From assembly GCF_016772315.1 (NCBI RefSeq), contig NZ_CP053482.1, forward strand, positions 1,488,001 to 1,552,000: a DNA stretch of 64,000 bases. The letters are read 5' to 3'. This DNA comes from Thiothrix subterranea. GTDB taxonomy: Bacteria; Pseudomonadota; Gammaproteobacteria; Thiotrichales; Thiotrichaceae. The notes beneath the pieces are model-generated. The model was not told the DNA's origin. It made no database searches and saw only the letters and a program-made list of their open reading frames with translations. Below are positions 37,922-46,236 of this stretch, one piece after another; position 1 is the stretch's first letter, and each line of letters opens with the position of its first letter. The position numbers and the translations under genes are program-made.

Positions 37922-38427
37922 TGGCATTTAACGCAGTTAAATTCGCACGGCGCTGGCTGGCATTCTTGCCAGAAGGACGACGGCTGGAGCTTTATCCACC
38001 TTGGTGGATGATGCGTATCAAAGTGCTGGCACTGGAAAATGAATGGCGGCATATCCGCATTCGCCTGCCATTAACGTGGGCTTCGCGCAATATGGGTGGC
38101 AGCATGTTTGGCGGGTTTCAAGCATCGTTGGCTGACCCAATTGCGCCATTGGCTTGCTCGAAAGTGTTTCCCGAATTCCATGTATGGACACGGCATTTGA
38201 GCGTGGATTTTGTGCGCCCCGGTATTAGCGACATGGAATTACGCTTTGATTTTCCGCCGGAAAAAGAAGTGGAAATCCGTGAGGAACTGGCGCGACGCGG
38301 ACGCAGCACGCCAAGTTTTGAGTACGGTTTGTACGACAGCCAAGGGCGGCTGTGTACCAAAGTGGTGTGCGTGGTAGCGATACGCCCCCCGGAGTATTTG
38401 AAAGGCGTGGGATCAGCAGCAGCGTAG
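37921..38427 (+). CDS. Hotdog-fold thioesterase-like protein (DUF4442 type)
   Basis: With the ATG at 37921 the protein has 168 residues. It shows the DUF4442/PaaI-like pattern: YPPWWMMRIKVLALENEWRHIRIRLPLT near the N-terminus, NMGGSMFGGFQASLADPIAP (about 60-79) in which GG-F-G-A-ADP corresponds to the hotdog active-site helix, and VWTRHLSVDFVRPG (about 90-103). Related proteins hydrolyse acyl-CoA thioesters. Coupling to gmk by a TAATG overlap has no obvious functional meaning. Confidence 0.82.
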   Translation: MAFNAVKFARRWLAFLPEGRRLELYPPWWMMRIKVLALENEWRHIRIRLPLTWASRNMGGSMFGGFQASLADPIAPLACSKVFPEFHVWTRHLSVDFVRPGISDMELRFDFPPEKEVEIREELARRGRSTPSFEYGLYDSQGRLCTKVVCVVAIRPPEYLKGVGSAAA

Positions 38428-38452
38428 CGGCTGAACCAACACGGGAGTCTCG

Positions 38453-38599
38453 CTAACCCCGTGTCCAAAACCGATTTTCACAATTGTAGCAGCGGTAATA
38501 CGTTTTACCCCCTGCAAACAAGCGCCGCCACCAACCAACACGGACACGCCGTGCTGCCGACAAACATTTTGAACACGTACAAACATTTGTGATTGCCAT
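38453..38599 (-). CDS. 48-residue zinc-ribbon-like protein (short ORF)
   Basis: Reading the minus strand from the ATG at 38599 gives 48 codons ending in TAG at 38455-38453. The product has CTCSKC at residues 7-12 and YYRCYNCENRFW at 34-45, i.e. two CxxC pairs (Cys9/12 and Cys37/40, plus Cys7) 24 residues apart, separated by a basic aromatic stretch (RRVRVGWWRRLF). This is the layout of small zinc ribbons that bind nucleic acid. AAGGAA lies about 11 bases before the ATG, a slightly long spacing. It sits in an otherwise empty 344-bp space. I do not recognise a named family. Confidence 0.6.
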   Translation of the reverse strand: MAITNVCTCSKCLSAARRVRVGWWRRLFAGGKTYYRCYNCENRFWTRG

Positions 38600-38635
38600 T
38601 GATAAACGATTTCCTTAGCCCACTAGCCCACGTTT

Positions 38636-38658
38636 AAAAAAGGGGCAAGAGCTGCCCC
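38636..38658 (-). terminator. Rho-independent terminator of the glutamate receptor-like channel gene
   Basis: GGGGCA (38642-38647) pairs with TGCCCC (38653-38658). On the minus strand the stem is followed by a run of six T (38641-38636). It lies about 115 bases after the stop at 38772 and about 40 bases before the short zinc-ribbon ORF. The sequence between the stop and the stem (38659-38771) shows nothing else. Confidence 0.75.
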
Positions 38659-38771
38659 AACAAGAGTTACTACAATGTGTCTCAATGCGGATAATAACGG
38701 AAACTGATGGTCTTAAGGAAAGTTTTGTCACTATTTGTAACAATTTTTCAGGCCATGAGGATCAGCATCCG

Positions 38772-39884
38772 TTAGTCCTTAATCCATTTATCCTGCAAAT
38801 CCTTATGAATGCTGGCTTTGCCATCTTGGGATTCGCGCAACTGCAATAACGCACGATTCACTTGCTCACGTAACGGGCTACCATCCGCAAACGCAATGCC
38901 ATAGTTTTGCGGGTTAAACAACGTGGGGACAACCGCCAACACTTTACGGCCTTCCGCTTGATTCAGTTGGTTTGCAAGGTATTTTAAACGCGGCCCATCG
39001 TGTACCAACGCATCTGCCTCACCCTTACGTACCCGCTCAATGCCTGCCTCAATACTATCCACGGGCGTAACGGCGATGCCATTTTGTTCCAACCAAGTGC
39101 GTGGCGCATCCGTTGCCACCGCCACTACCCGTTTGCCGGGTAAATCTTTCTCGGAACCGATGGTTCCACTGACCGCTTGCGCCGTCAATGCACTGGTCAC
39201 AACAGCCGTGAGAATGCTCAACAAAATCAACCCCATCAAATGCCAAGTCAAATCAATGACCCGCGCCAAGCCACGGCTATGCGGTGTTTCCCACGTCAAT
39301 AACATGGTTATCCCCCACCACAATGCTTCACGAATACCGGGAACATAACCACGCGGAAAAGCAGGCTCAGCCGTTTTAGAACGATCCGCCCATAAGCGCA
39401 AGTGCGCCGTAATAAACAAGATCAACAGGAAAAACAACGCTCCTTGCCAAGAAAACAACTGCCCCAATTCACGCAACATAACCCCAAACGGATTCGATTG
39501 CTGAAATTCGGGTGCAACCATGATTTGCAACCCCAACTCATACATGGAATTGGAAAAATCCACCGAAGCTTCGCGCTGTGCTGTCACCGTAATGGCAGAA
39601 ATTGCCGCATCCACCTTGCTATCAGCCGCCGCCGTGACCAAATCTTTGGTCGTATCAAAGTAAACCCACTCGGTTTGCACACCGAGTTTATCGGCTAACG
39701 CTTTCCACAAATCAATGCTAAATCCGGTCGGCTGGCGCTCCTCTTCCGCCACCTCAGGATCATACATAACCCACGGTTCGGACAATTTAACGCCTACTTT
39801 TAGCGTGTCATCCGCACTGGCAGACGGTAGCCAGCAAAGGAGCGCAAACAGCAGTAAATGAACGTAGTGTAATCGTTGTTGCAT
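38772..39884 (-). CDS. Prokaryotic ionotropic glutamate receptor-like ion channel
   Basis: The 370-residue protein has a signal peptide (to about 24, SASADD), then the first lobe of a family 3 solute-binding domain (LKVGVKLSEPWVMYD, GFSIDLWKALADKLGV, VDAAISAITVTAQREASVDFS). Residues about 142-245 form a pore module: membrane helix, re-entrant loop (GIREALWWGITMLLTWETPHSRG) and second helix (LILLSILTAVVTSALTAQ). The second lobe follows (LPGKRVVAV, EADALVHDGPRLKY). This split binding domain with an inserted channel is the GluR0 layout. The potassium filter TVGYG is absent; the equivalent position reads LLTWETP. The ligand is unknown; the amino-acid pocket Arg appears in TAQREASV. Confidence 0.88.
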   Translation of the reverse strand: MQQRLHYVHLLLFALLCWLPSASADDTLKVGVKLSEPWVMYDPEVAEEERQPTGFSIDLWKALADKLGVQTEWVYFDTTKDLVTAAADSKVDAAISAITVTAQREASVDFSNSMYELGLQIMVAPEFQQSNPFGVMLRELGQLFSWQGALFFLLILFITAHLRLWADRSKTAEPAFPRGYVPGIREALWWGITMLLTWETPHSRGLARVIDLTWHLMGLILLSILTAVVTSALTAQAVSGTIGSEKDLPGKRVVAVATDAPRTWLEQNGIAVTPVDSIEAGIERVRKGEADALVHDGPRLKYLANQLNQAEGRKVLAVVPTLFNPQNYGIAFADGSPLREQVNRALLQLRESQDGKASIHKDLQDKWIKD

Positions 39885-39995
39885 AAGAGTTTCGTCACCG
39901 GATGTTATTGCGGAACGCGATTATAAGCATCCGCTAACACACCGTCACGAATCCCATACAAACTGAAACTGTCGACTATCTATTTGTTGGCGAGA

Positions 39996-40976
39996 TTAGC
40001 CACGCCCACGCGGTTGCGGGCGCTTGCCTGCACCGCTGCCGCTGCTAGGGCGACGGCTAACAGTGGGACGGGCGGGACTGCTAGAACGCTCCGAACTGCT
40101 CGGACGCGCCAAACTCGACCGCCGTGCCGACGGATGGCTTCCGCCAATCGCCGTGCGCCCACTGTCCACCGATTTCATCCCCAGTCTTGCCCCAGAACGG
40201 CGTTCCGGGCGTTCGGCGGTGAAATCCGAGCCGTCTTCAAACGCCATGTTCACCAAGCCGTAGAGTTTGCGTAATTCGCGCACTTCCAGCTCTTTGTGAT
40301 GCCCACTGCGCAAGTAACGCGGCAGCATAATGTTGCCGTAACGCACCCGAATCAAACGGCTGATTTTCACGCCCTGCGATTCCCACAAGCGGCGCACTTC
40401 GCGGTTGCGACCTTCGGCAAGCACGACGTGATACCAATGGTTGACCCCTTCGCCGCCTGCGTCTTTGATGCGCATGAAGCTGGCTTTGCCGTCTTCCAAT
40501 TCCACGCCTTCCTGCAAACGGATCAGCATTTCATTGTTGACTTCGCCCAACACGCGGCAAGCGTATTCGCGCTCGATTTCAGACGACGGGTGCATTAGCT
40601 TGTTTGCTAATTCGCCATCGGTAGTGAACAACAATAAGCCATCAGTATTGATGTCAAGCCGACCCACCATGATCCAACGCCCAGCGCGGATTTTCGGCAA
40701 GCTGTCAAAAACCGTCGGGCGACCATCCGGGTCACTCAAGGTACACACTTCGCCCGCAGGCTTGTGGTACATCAGCACTTTGTGGGTGGCATTGACGCGG
40801 GAACTCAAGTGCAAGCGTTGCCCACGCAAGGTCACTTGATCATTTTCATCAATGGCCTGACCGGATTCGGCACGTTGACCGTTCACCAGAATTTCGCCAG
40901 CGTTGACCATGCGCTCGATTTCACGACGTGAGCCGTAACCAGCGCGGGAGAGGAGTTTTTGGATGCGTTCTTTCAT
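39996..40976 (-). CDS. rluB: 23S rRNA pseudouridine synthase B
   Basis: The 326-residue protein has an N-terminal S4 RNA-binding domain (ERIQKLLSRAGYGSRREIERMV), the RsuA/RluB catalytic motif VGRLDINTDGLLLFTTDG with the essential Asp, and EGRNREVRRLWESQG. The basic, Ser/Arg/Pro-rich low-complexity tail after residue about 250 is common in RluB and may help RNA binding. It modifies U2605 of 23S rRNA (E. coli numbering). RluB rather than RluE or RsuA is chosen from the tail and length. Confidence 0.93.
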   Translation of the reverse strand: MKERIQKLLSRAGYGSRREIERMVNAGEILVNGQRAESGQAIDENDQVTLRGQRLHLSSRVNATHKVLMYHKPAGEVCTLSDPDGRPTVFDSLPKIRAGRWIMVGRLDINTDGLLLFTTDGELANKLMHPSSEIEREYACRVLGEVNNEMLIRLQEGVELEDGKASFMRIKDAGGEGVNHWYHVVLAEGRNREVRRLWESQGVKISRLIRVRYGNIMLPRYLRSGHHKELEVRELRKLYGLVNMAFEDGSDFTAERPERRSGARLGMKSVDSGRTAIGGSHPSARRSSLARPSSSERSSSPARPTVSRRPSSGSGAGKRPQPRGRG

Positions 40977-40986
40977 GGCAGGGATA

Positions 40987-41433
40987 TTACGCTTTGACCT
41001 TCTTCAACGCCACCGCATTCATGCAATAACGCAAGCCACTTGGGGCGGGACCATCAGGGAACACATGCCCCAAGTGTGCGCCGCAGGTATTACAAGTCGT
41101 TTCCACCCGCGTCATGCCATGCGAACGATCCGCGTGGTAAGCAATCGCGTTTTCGGCAACGGGTTGGGTAAACGACGGCCAGCCTGTCCCCGAATCAAAT
41201 TTTTCCGACGCATCAAACAGCAGCGTATCGCAACACAAACACCCGTACAGCCCCGGCTCGAACAAACCACACATGGCGGAGCTGAACGGGCGTTCTGTGC
41301 CTTTGCGGCGCGTTACGTAATATTGATCGTCGCTCAATTGCTTTTGCCACTCGGCATCCGTTTTGGTGACGGTACGTTCCGGCACGGGGTTGCCGTGATC
41401 GGCAAACTGCAAAATCGTTTTCCAATTCAACAT
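40987..41433 (-). CDS. msrB: Peptide methionine (R)-S-oxide reductase
   Basis: The 148-residue enzyme reduces methionine R-sulfoxide. Zinc ligands are in YGCLCCD and CNTCGAHLGHVF, the catalytic Cys is in LRYCMNAVAL near the C-terminus, and the family segment KFDSGTGWPSF is intact. I chose the ATG at 41433 because GGAG lies 8 bases before it; the GTG two codons upstream is too close to that site. It is encoded 10 bases from rluB on the same strand. Confidence 0.96.
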   Translation of the reverse strand: MLNWKTILQFADHGNPVPERTVTKTDAEWQKQLSDDQYYVTRRKGTERPFSSAMCGLFEPGLYGCLCCDTLLFDASEKFDSGTGWPSFTQPVAENAIAYHADRSHGMTRVETTCNTCGAHLGHVFPDGPAPSGLRYCMNAVALKKVKA

Positions 41434-41555
41434 ACTCACTACTCCTCGTTAGACTAAACGTATCATAGCAAATTCCCTAGTGCGTTAGGTGGTCATTCCA
41501 AACGCCTTGCCAATCTACACTACACTGGCGCGATTCGATTACCACGAGATTCGCC

Positions 41556-43652
41556 ATGACTGCCGCCACCGATAACGTTGTCAAAAGCACCACCTGTTAC
41601 GAATGCGATGCCAATTGCCTGTTCGATGTGACCATCGACCCCAGCGGTCGCGCCATTAAAGTCGAAGGTTTGCCCAACTGCCCACGCGGACAATTGCAGC
41701 TCGAACGCCAATACCACCCCGACCGCCTGCTCTACCCGCTCAAGCGCGTCGGTGCCAAAGGCGCTGGCGAATTCGAGCGCATCAGTTGGGAAGAAGCCCT
41801 CGACACCATCACCGCTGCCTTGCAGAAAGCCAAAGCGCAGCACGGCGCACCCGCCGTGGGGTTTTTCGCCGGATACACCAAAGAGGCCCGCCCGCAATTG
41901 CAACGCCTCGCCCACGCTTTCGGCAGCCCCAACTACCTCACCGAATCCGGCTGCTGCTTCTCCGCAACCATGGTCGCGGAAAAACTCACCTACGGTTACA
42001 AGCTCAAAACCACTTCCACCGTCGAATCGCCGAAAACCCAATGCGTGTTGGTGTGGTCAACCAACGCGACAGGCTCAATTCCCCCGTTTGAAAACCACCA
42101 CCTTGCCAACCGCAAAAAAGGCCGCAAGATGATTGTGGTTGACCCGCGCCGCACCGAAACGGCGGAACTGGCGGATATTCACCTGCAAATCCGCCCCGGT
42201 ACAGATGGCGCACTCGCCCTCGGTTTCCACCACCTGATTTTCGCCAATGGCTGGCAAGATCAGGCGTTTTTGGACGAATGGGCAAACGGGCTGGACGCTT
42301 TCCGCGACTACATCCAAGAATTCCCACCGCAACGGGTTGCAGCGATTTGCGGCATTAGCGAAACTGATTTACGTGCAGCAGTGGAAATGTTTGCCACCAC
42401 CAAGCCCGCGCAAATCGCCATGTCGCCTACCTCCACCGTGCAACACAGCAACGGTTTCCAGAATCACCGCGCCATGATTTTGCTCTCTGCCGTCACGGGC
42501 AATATTGACCGCGAAGGCGGCAACCGCTTCTTCAACGACAAAGTATTGCCCAAGCCGATTGAACTGTTCGACGTGTGCAAAAACGAGTTGCCCCCGCGTA
42601 TCGGCGATGAAGTCTTCCCGATTTGGACAAAATACTGGCCTGCCGCACAAAGCATGTTGATGCCGGACTGCATCCTCGAAGGCAAGCCGCAACCGCTCAA
42701 AGCACTGCTGGCAATGGGCATTAATACCGCGATGTGGGCGAATTCCAAACGCATGGAACGCGCTTTGGGCGAACTGGAATTTTTCGCCGTCTCCGACTTT
42801 TTCCACAACCCTGCCACCTTGCAAGCCGACATTGTATTGCCAGCGGCAACCAGTTTGGAACGCACCGCACTGATCGCTTACCCCGGTTGCGCGTATCAGG
42901 GCGAAGTGAAATACCGCCACCAAGCCCTACCGCCACGCGGCGAAGCCAAACCTGACGGGCAAATTTTCCTCGAACTCGGCGTCAAACTCGGCATGGCGGA
43001 ACAATTCTGGCACGGCAACCTTGCGGCATCGTGGGAAGAAATGGGCGAAGGTTTGCCGCCCGACATCCGCAAAGAGGCGTGGGAAAACCCCGCAGGCGTG
43101 ACCGTTTACAGCCCCGTGATCGAAGAATTGGTGGAAATGGGCTTTTTGGATGCGGATCGGCAATGGCGTATTAATGGCTTTCGCACTGCCACTGGCAAGA
43201 TCGAATTCGATTCGGTGGAACTGAAAGCGCACGGCTACGATGGCTTGCCAACTTATCGCGAACCGATGGAAAGCCCGCTGTCTACGCCGGAATTGCTGGC
43301 GGATTATCCGCTGGTGTTAACGTCGGGTGGGCGGCAGAAGTTTTTCACGCATTCGCAGCAGCACAATATTCCCGCGATGCTGGCGTATGACCCGTATCCA
43401 CGCGTGCAGATTCACCCCGATGATGCGGCAGCGCGGGGAATTGCAGACGGTGATTCAGTCGAAATCCGTTCACGGCGCGGCGCGGTAACGTTTCGAGCGG
43501 CAGTGACAGACATAATGAAACCCGGCGTGGTGCATTGTTTTCACGGGTGGAATGAGGCGAATATCAATGAGTTGACCGACGATACCCAGCTTGACCCGAT
43601 CAGTGGGTTTCCGCCGTTTAAATCGTTGTTGTGTGAAGTGTCACGCCTTTAA
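41556..43652 (+). CDS. Molybdopterin (bis-MGD) oxidoreductase of unknown substrate
   Basis: The 698-residue protein belongs to the DMSO reductase superfamily. An N-terminal [4Fe-4S] site is seen as CYECDANC followed by LPNCPRG, and the metal-ligand region reads TESGCCFSATM (about 129-139), suggesting Cys coordination. MGD-binding segments include VLVWSTNATGS, IVVDPRRTETAELADIHLQIRPGTDGALALG and the C-terminal molydopterin-binding domain (PLVLTSGGRQKFFTHSQQ, VQIHPDDAAARGIADGDSV). No Tat signal is present, so it is cytoplasmic. Overall layout resembles the formate dehydrogenase/acetylene hydratase branch. No electron-transfer subunits are adjacent; the partner at 43667 may be functionally linked. 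Confidence 0.9.
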   Translation: MTAATDNVVKSTTCYECDANCLFDVTIDPSGRAIKVEGLPNCPRGQLQLERQYHPDRLLYPLKRVGAKGAGEFERISWEEALDTITAALQKAKAQHGAPAVGFFAGYTKEARPQLQRLAHAFGSPNYLTESGCCFSATMVAEKLTYGYKLKTTSTVESPKTQCVLVWSTNATGSIPPFENHHLANRKKGRKMIVVDPRRTETAELADIHLQIRPGTDGALALGFHHLIFANGWQDQAFLDEWANGLDAFRDYIQEFPPQRVAAICGISETDLRAAVEMFATTKPAQIAMSPTSTVQHSNGFQNHRAMILLSAVTGNIDREGGNRFFNDKVLPKPIELFDVCKNELPPRIGDEVFPIWTKYWPAAQSMLMPDCILEGKPQPLKALLAMGINTAMWANSKRMERALGELEFFAVSDFFHNPATLQADIVLPAATSLERTALIAYPGCAYQGEVKYRHQALPPRGEAKPDGQIFLELGVKLGMAEQFWHGNLAASWEEMGEGLPPDIRKEAWENPAGVTVYSPVIEELVEMGFLDADRQWRINGFRTATGKIEFDSVELKAHGYDGLPTYREPMESPLSTPELLADYPLVLTSGGRQKFFTHSQQHNIPAMLAYDPYPRVQIHPDDAAARGIADGDSVEIRSRRGAVTFRAAVTDIMKPGVVHCFHGWNEANINELTDDTQLDPISGFPPFKSLLCEVSRL

Positions 43653-43666
43653 CAGGGAGATTGCCG

Positions 43667-44557
43667 ATGCCGTTTCATGGAGTTTTACCCCACCGCCAGC
43701 ATTTGTTTCAACCAGAGCCACTGCACGATATTGGTGTCAACGATACCCACGCATGGCGGTTAAACCCGACGCACCGCCATGTGTACGACAAACTGCAATT
43801 GGCACTGGTGCAAGGTTTGCAAGCTGCCCCGTGTGAGACTGACCCGCTGAGTGTCGGTAGTGACGCAGCAACCCCGCTATTTGTTAAGCCGATTACCAAT
43901 TTGCTGGGCATGTCGTTGGATGCGCAAGCCACCACCGCAGGCGATTTGGCGAATGGGCGTACTCAATGCGCCCCCGGCTGTTTTTGGAGTGAGTACTTGG
44001 TCGGCGACCACACCAGCACCGACTGTTTGGTACTCGCGGGTAAAGTGCTGTGGTTTGCCCATACGCAAGGCGCAGCCGAAAAAGACAAACAACGTCCGAT
44101 TTACTGGCATATTGGGGTGCGTTTGCCTGCGTTAGAGCCGCTAATTGCCGCCTTCATTCAAGCCCAGCTTCCCGGTTACACCGGACTGTGCAATGTGGAA
44201 ATGATCGGTGGCAAAGTCATCGAAATGCACTTGCGCGGCTCCAACGGCTTCTTTGATTTTTACGGCGCACATTTTGTACCCGCTTGGGTGGAATTGGTGG
44301 ATAAGCGCGTATGGCATGGGCTGGAATCGGGGCGCGAAGGCTATGTTTATTCGCTGTTTGGCGAGGGTGAGTTGCCTGCTGATTATACCGATATTGCTGC
44401 GGTGCATGGGGTGAAGGTAGTGCCGGATACGGCAACGCGGGATCGGATTGCTATTTTGTATGCGGATACGCTCGATGCGGCACAACAGGTCGCCATGCGC
44501 TTGCGAGGAATCATTAGATGCTTTCCAAATCCGTCAGTGACAAACCACGATACGTAA
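43667..44557 (+). CDS. ATP-grasp-like protein of unknown function
   Basis: The 296-residue protein starts at the ATG at 43667 (GGGAGA six bases ahead). The features recall the C-terminal two-thirds of ATP-grasp ligases: LFVKPITNLLGMS (about 70-82, candidate ATP Lys), CFWSEYLVGDHTSTDCLVLAGKV (about 105-127) and GLCNVEMIGGKVIEMHLRGSNG (about 166-187), the last like the metal-binding E-x-N-x-R stretch with His-Leu-Arg in place of Asn-x-Arg. The N-terminal pre-ATP-grasp domain is short. It follows the molybdoenzyme by 14 bases, so it may prepare a substrate or modify it. The function is unknown. Confidence 0.7.
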   Translation: MPFHGVLPHRQHLFQPEPLHDIGVNDTHAWRLNPTHRHVYDKLQLALVQGLQAAPCETDPLSVGSDAATPLFVKPITNLLGMSLDAQATTAGDLANGRTQCAPGCFWSEYLVGDHTSTDCLVLAGKVLWFAHTQGAAEKDKQRPIYWHIGVRLPALEPLIAAFIQAQLPGYTGLCNVEMIGGKVIEMHLRGSNGFFDFYGAHFVPAWVELVDKRVWHGLESGREGYVYSLFGEGELPADYTDIAAVHGVKVVPDTATRDRIAILYADTLDAAQQVAMRLRGIIRCFPNPSVTNHDT

Positions 44558-45824
44558 TCTCATAACCCGCTAATCGCTGTTCCAGCCGCTGTGCTTTGGC
44601 TTTGAGATGGCTCAAGCGTAAGCTGGCGGGGTTGCGTTTCACTTCGGCAATCAGCACGGTTTTGCTAAAGTCGTTCACCGCCACAATGTCGATTTCGTTT
44701 TTATTACCTGCCTCCCAGTAATTGCCGATCAGGTTGTAATCGCCGCTGGCAGCCAGTTGCGCACGGAACAATTGCTCCAACCATGTGCCGCTGTAAGTCG
44801 CAAAATCCCGCGCAATCGCTTGGCGGATGAAGGCAAAGTTTTCGATTTCCACCGCGCTACGATAGCGATAGATAAAGCGAAACCAGAAACTCAGGAACGC
44901 ATCTTGGATACGGTATTTGACCTGACGGCTGTTAGGCGTGGCAAATACCGGCGTAACGCGCTGGATAATGTCGAAGTCCTCCTCCAGCCGTTTCAGGTAA
45001 GGGCCGATGGACATTTCCAGCACTGATTCAATCTCACTGCGGCTGGTTTTACCGTTGGCTAGAGTAGCGAGGATGGAAAAGTAAGTGCTTTGTTCTGCGC
45101 CGAATTCTTCCGCAAGTCGATAGCGGCCTTCCTCAATCACTAGGCTAAATTCGTTGATCAGGCTTTCCCACAAGTCGCGTTGCGGGTCGGTTTGCGCCAA
45201 CCATTCGAGGTATTTTGGCACGCCACCGCTCAAGGTGTACCAAGTCAGCAGATTTTCCGCGCTGTAACGCCCGCTGTCGTGCAGCAGTTCGGCAAGATAA
45301 GCAGGCTTGAGCGGTTGCAGGTTAATACGATGGTCGGCACGCCCGAACAGCGGTTCTTTGCTGTCTTGAAACAATTTAGTCATCAGCGAATACAGCGAAC
45401 CGCAGCAAATCAGGTGCAGTTTGCAGCGCGGGCGATACTGATCCCACAGGTTTTGCAGTTCGGAAAATACCGCTGGGTTCACCCGTGCAATGTCCTGAAA
45501 TTCATCCAGAATCAGCGTCAGCGGCTGGGTTTGTGCGTACTGGAACAGGATTTCCAGCACTTCGCGCAAGCTGCGGGGCTGCCCGAAAATCGGCAGGTTC
45601 AACTGGTTACGGATTTGCTCGGTGAATTCTTCGCACAACAGCGGCTCGGCTTTGCGGGAAATGAACAAGTAGAGGGCGGCATCTTGGTAGGTGTGTGCCA
45701 ATAAGCCCGTTTTGCCGACGCGCCGCCGCCCGACCATCAGAGTCAGGCTGGATTTGCCTTCTGCGGCTTGCTGTGACCACAGGCGCAGTTGTTGTTGTTC
45801 GTTGTCGCGGTTGTAGAACTTCAT
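44514..45824 (-). CDS. AAA ATPase of the archaeal-type/DUF234 group
   Basis: The 436-residue protein has an N-terminal AAA domain with Walker A VGRRRVGKTGL (about 31-41) and Walker B LTLILDEFQDIAR, a winged-helix middle part (SRSEIESVLEMSIGPYLKRLEEDFDIIQRVTP) and a C-terminal DUF234 nuclease-like domain with NEIDIVAVN and AEVKRNPA (E-x-K pair of PD-(D/E)XK type). Such proteins are scattered by horizontal transfer and are of unclear function; some lie in defence or mobile loci. It overlaps the ATP-grasp gene 3' end by 44 bases and abuts a toxin-antitoxin pair, which suggests a small accessory island. Confidence 0.88.
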   Translation of the reverse strand: MKFYNRDNEQQQLRLWSQQAAEGKSSLTLMVGRRRVGKTGLLAHTYQDAALYLFISRKAEPLLCEEFTEQIRNQLNLPIFGQPRSLREVLEILFQYAQTQPLTLILDEFQDIARVNPAVFSELQNLWDQYRPRCKLHLICCGSLYSLMTKLFQDSKEPLFGRADHRINLQPLKPAYLAELLHDSGRYSAENLLTWYTLSGGVPKYLEWLAQTDPQRDLWESLINEFSLVIEEGRYRLAEEFGAEQSTYFSILATLANGKTSRSEIESVLEMSIGPYLKRLEEDFDIIQRVTPVFATPNSRQVKYRIQDAFLSFWFRFIYRYRSAVEIENFAFIRQAIARDFATYSGTWLEQLFRAQLAASGDYNLIGNYWEAGNKNEIDIVAVNDFSKTVLIAEVKRNPASLRLSHLKAKAQRLEQRLAGYEITYRGLSLTDLESI

Positions 45825-45830
45825 CTGGAA

Positions 45831-45854
45831 TTACCGTAATGATTGTTACAGTAA
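45831..45854. promoter_or_regulatory. Paired palindromic operator upstream of the AAA ATPase gene
   Basis: Two self-palindromic 9-mers, TTACCGTAA (45831-45839) and TTACAGTAA (45846-45854), have the form TTAC-N-GTAA and are 15 bp apart centre to centre. The first is only 7 bp from the ATPase start codon, so a bound protein would block its ribosome site or transcription start. Autoregulation or control by the neighbouring antitoxin is possible. Confidence 0.4.
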
Positions 45855-45896
45855 TTTATCTTACGCTAGATGAATGGAGATGGGCAGACATGGAAC

Positions 45897-45936
45897 TTGC
45901 TACCCTTAAACATAGAGCCTATTATGATGGCTATCA
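45897..45936 (+). promoter_or_regulatory. Promoter and operator of the toxin-antitoxin operon
   Basis: TTGCTA (45897-45902) and TATTAT (45920-45925) are 17 bases apart, a good sigma-70 promoter. The near-palindrome TGATGGCTATCA (45925-45936) overlaps the -10 box, a typical site for antitoxin autorepression. The ATG of the antitoxin is at 45958. Confidence 0.5.
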
Positions 45937-45957
45937 TCTTGGCTATAAAGGTGCACC

Positions 45958-46236
45958 ATGCAAACATATTCCATCGCAGAAGCCAAAAATCAGCTTCCCC
46001 GCATTCTGCGTGATCTCACCCAAGTCGGCGAAGTCCACTTGACTCGCTACGGCAAACCCATTGCGATTTTGTTATCTGCTGCTCAATATCAAGCGTTGCA
46101 ACGGCGGCAAGGGCTAACTTTCAGCGATGTGTTGGCAAACGTGCAGCAACACATGAACGAAGACGTAGGTATTGAAGATACCAGCCTGTTTGATCGGGAG
46201 CGTCATCAACAACATGACAGGGACTTTGCTTTCTGA
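45958..46236 (+). CDS. Antitoxin of the Phd/YefM family
   Basis: The 92-residue protein has the Phd/YefM DNA-binding N-terminus: SIAEAKNQLPRILRDLTQVGEVHLTRYGKPIAILLSAAQYQAL (residues 5-47). The acidic C-terminal tail should wrap and inhibit the toxin. The stop overlaps the toxin start (TGATG), the standard coupling of type II pairs. A likely operator lies just upstream at 45925-45936. Confidence 0.93.
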   Translation: MQTYSIAEAKNQLPRILRDLTQVGEVHLTRYGKPIAILLSAAQYQALQRRQGLTFSDVLANVQQHMNEDVGIEDTSLFDRERHQQHDRDFAF

